From contig MESS01000113.1 in the NCBI GenBank assembly GCA_001771055.1, forward strand, positions 29,335-36,485: a stretch of 7,151 nt of DNA. The letters run 5' to 3'. This document shows, piece after piece, positions 6,308 to 7,151 of this stretch. The notes under the pieces are model-generated. The model was not told the origin of the DNA. It worked only from the letters and a program-made list of their open reading frames with translations, and ran no database searches. The position numbers and the translations under genes are program-made. Source of the stretch: Caldithrix sp. RBG_13_44_9 (lineage in GTDB: Bacteria; Calditrichota; Calditrichia; RBG-13-44-9). The first letter of the stretch is position 1. The number at the start of each line of letters is the position of its first letter.

Positions 6308-6337
6308 GACCATAGCCATGACGACCTGGCAATGGTC
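6308..6337 (+). other. Intergenic hairpin between the two lipoprotein genes
   Basis: GACCATAGCC (6308-6317) and GGCAATGGTC (6328-6337) pair at nine of ten positions with one A-A mismatch around a 10-base loop. It starts six bases after the amidohydrolase stop. A T-run does not follow; the next homopolymer is A7. It therefore looks more like an mRNA-stabilising or processing stem than a terminator. Confidence 0.3.
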
Positions 6338-6358
6338 TGCTATCTGAATTAAAAAAAT

Positions 6359-6373
6359 AGGGGAGCATGCTCA
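6359..6373 (+). promoter_or_regulatory. Ribosome binding site overlapping a perfect 10-bp palindrome
   Basis: AGGGGAG (6359-6365) lies 8 bases before the ATG at 6374 and is a good Shine-Dalgarno. The last two bases of the SD begin a perfect palindrome, GAGCATGCTC (6364-6373), that fills the spacer up to the start codon. It contains an out-of-frame ATG at 6368 which is too close to the SD to compete well. Confidence 0.4.
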
Positions 6374-7060
6374 ATGAAATTAATATCAAAGACCTGGTTT
6401 TTAATCGTAGTATTTTTCCTGGTTTTTTCGGTGGAGATTGGCTGTCAAAAAATTGCTTCTGAAAATGTCATTGAAATTGATCCGACTGCCCAGGTTCATC
6501 CCACCGCCATCCTGGAAGGCAACATAAAGATCGGTGCCTATGCTTATGTCGGAGCCGGATCGATCCTGACCGGTGACATCACTGTCGGTCATCATTCATT
6601 GATCCAATGCAATGTCACCATTCGGGGAATTAACACTATCGGGAATTATGTTCATATCTATGATAATGTAAATATTGAGGCTGGTCGACCGGCCAATGAG
6701 GGAACAGTAACCAATATTGAACGAGATCATTCAGTTATCAGTGATTCCTGTTGGATCAATCATGGGGCGGTGATGCATGGTACCCAGATGGGAATAGGTT
6801 CAGCCGTTGGATTGGGTACGGCCTGTGATTATAATACCCGGATTGGGGCAGGTGCAATTCTGGCAAATGGCAGCGCCACGACCATCAATCAGATCATACC
6901 TCCCAATAGTTTTGCCGAAGGTGTCCCGGCGGTGGTCAAAAAAGAAAATATCACCGAAGAAGATCGAATTAAATATTTCGGATTATCGCCCAGCGGTTGG
7001 ATAGCCTTTGAATCTGCGGAAAGGGAAGCCGAAGTGAAAGCGAATTCTGGTATCAAGTAA
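6374..7060 (+). CDS. Exported gamma-carbonic-anhydrase-like left-handed beta-helix lipoprotein with altered metal site
   Basis: The 228-residue protein has a Lys-led hydrophobic signal (about 7-20) and a likely lipidation Cys24 in EIGCQ; Glu at -3 is unusual for a lipobox. After a short linker, residues about 33-195 are hexapeptide repeats (IDPTAQVHPTAILEG, IKIGAYAYVGAG and onward), the left-handed beta-helix of gamma-carbonic anhydrases and acyltransferases. The order of landmarks follows Methanosarcina Cam: TIRG (Arg84, like Arg59), YDNVNIE (Asp97, like Asp76), and NHGAVMHG, with His130 and His135 five apart like His117/His122. A C-terminal helix follows AEGVPAVV. The position of Cam His81 is Glu102, the Cam Asp61 position is not acidic, and Gln75 appears as Tyr96. 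Carbonic anhydrase activity is therefore doubtful, although a 2His-Glu metal site is conceivable. It lies 71 bases after the amidohydrolase gene and is probably cotranscribed with it. Confidence 0.78.
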   Translation: MKLISKTWFLIVVFFLVFSVEIGCQKIASENVIEIDPTAQVHPTAILEGNIKIGAYAYVGAGSILTGDITVGHHSLIQCNVTIRGINTIGNYVHIYDNVNIEAGRPANEGTVTNIERDHSVISDSCWINHGAVMHGTQMGIGSAVGLGTACDYNTRIGAGAILANGSATTINQIIPPNSFAEGVPAVVKKENITEEDRIKYFGLSPSGWIAFESAEREAEVKANSGIK

Positions 7061-7086
7061 AACAGGAGGTGTTCACCTCCTGTTTT
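7059..7086 (+). terminator. Intrinsic terminator overlapping the stop codon
   Basis: AAAACAGGAGGTG (7059-7071) is perfectly complementary to CACCTCCTGTTTT (7074-7086). In practice this gives a 12-bp stem with a GTTC loop whose 3' arm ends in TTTT. The stem begins in the last two bases of the TAA stop of the last gene, so the transcript ends immediately after translation does. The A8 run that follows (7087-7094) would supply a U-tract on the opposite strand, so the element could also act on leftward transcripts. Confidence 0.85.
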
Positions 7087-7151
7087 AAAAAAAATGTTGA
7101 ACGATAGCTATTGGTTGGAACTATTGCTGACTGAAACAAATTGACTGATAT

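Noticed and set aside
7087..7151. Possible promoter for a gene beyond the window edge (TTGAAC, TTGACT near the end)
   Set aside because: No -10 element with correct spacing can be seen before the window ends.

Overview
The window carries six complete genes and the likely tail of a seventh, all on the + strand. A perfect-stem intrinsic terminator overlaps the last stop codon. The genes are spaced by 24 to 166 bases and never overlap, so this is either one loosely packed transcription unit or two or three short ones in series. No tRNA, rRNA, CRISPR array, insertion sequence or origin was seen. No gap between genes exceeds 170 bases, and positions 7087-7151 after the terminator hold nothing I can assign.

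The organism looks like a Gram-negative bacterium. Two consecutive genes encode proteins with lipoprotein-type signal peptides, ribosome binding sites are of the GGAG type, and base composition is moderate. The relaxed lipoboxes and loose gene spacing would suit the Bacteroidetes/Calditrichota/KSB1-like (FCB) lineages. That placement is a weak inference, because no marker gene is present.

Region 1 (1-3706) looks like a cytoplasmic sugar-catabolism module. After a hydrophobic C-terminal fragment (perhaps a transporter) come a galactose-mutarotase-fold sugar epimerase, a zinc-dependent class II aldolase of the fructose-bisphosphate aldolase fold, and an FGGY carbohydrate kinase. The simple reading is anomer equilibration, ketose phosphorylation, then retro-aldol cleavage of the sugar phosphate. 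No isomerase or dehydrogenase is present in the window, so the substrate is unknown. The aldolase keeps its catalytic Asp and zinc histidines but has changed phosphate-binding loops, so it is probably not an ordinary fructose-bisphosphate aldolase.

Region 2 (3839-5032) is one more AT-rich gene for a RidA-superfamily protein. Its C-terminal 285 residues carry the hallmark motifs of chorismatases (FkbO/Hyg5/XanB2 type), preceded by an additional RidA-like segment. This is the most interesting gene in the window.

Region 3 (5199-7086) encodes two predicted exported lipoproteins: an amidohydrolase-2-family metal hydrolase, and a left-handed beta-helix protein of the gamma-carbonic-anhydrase type that keeps two metal histidines but has Glu where the third is expected. 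The amidohydrolase is preceded by a tandem 12-bp direct repeat with 18-bp period and by a hairpin, which suggests its own control. The unit ends in the terminator at 7059-7086.
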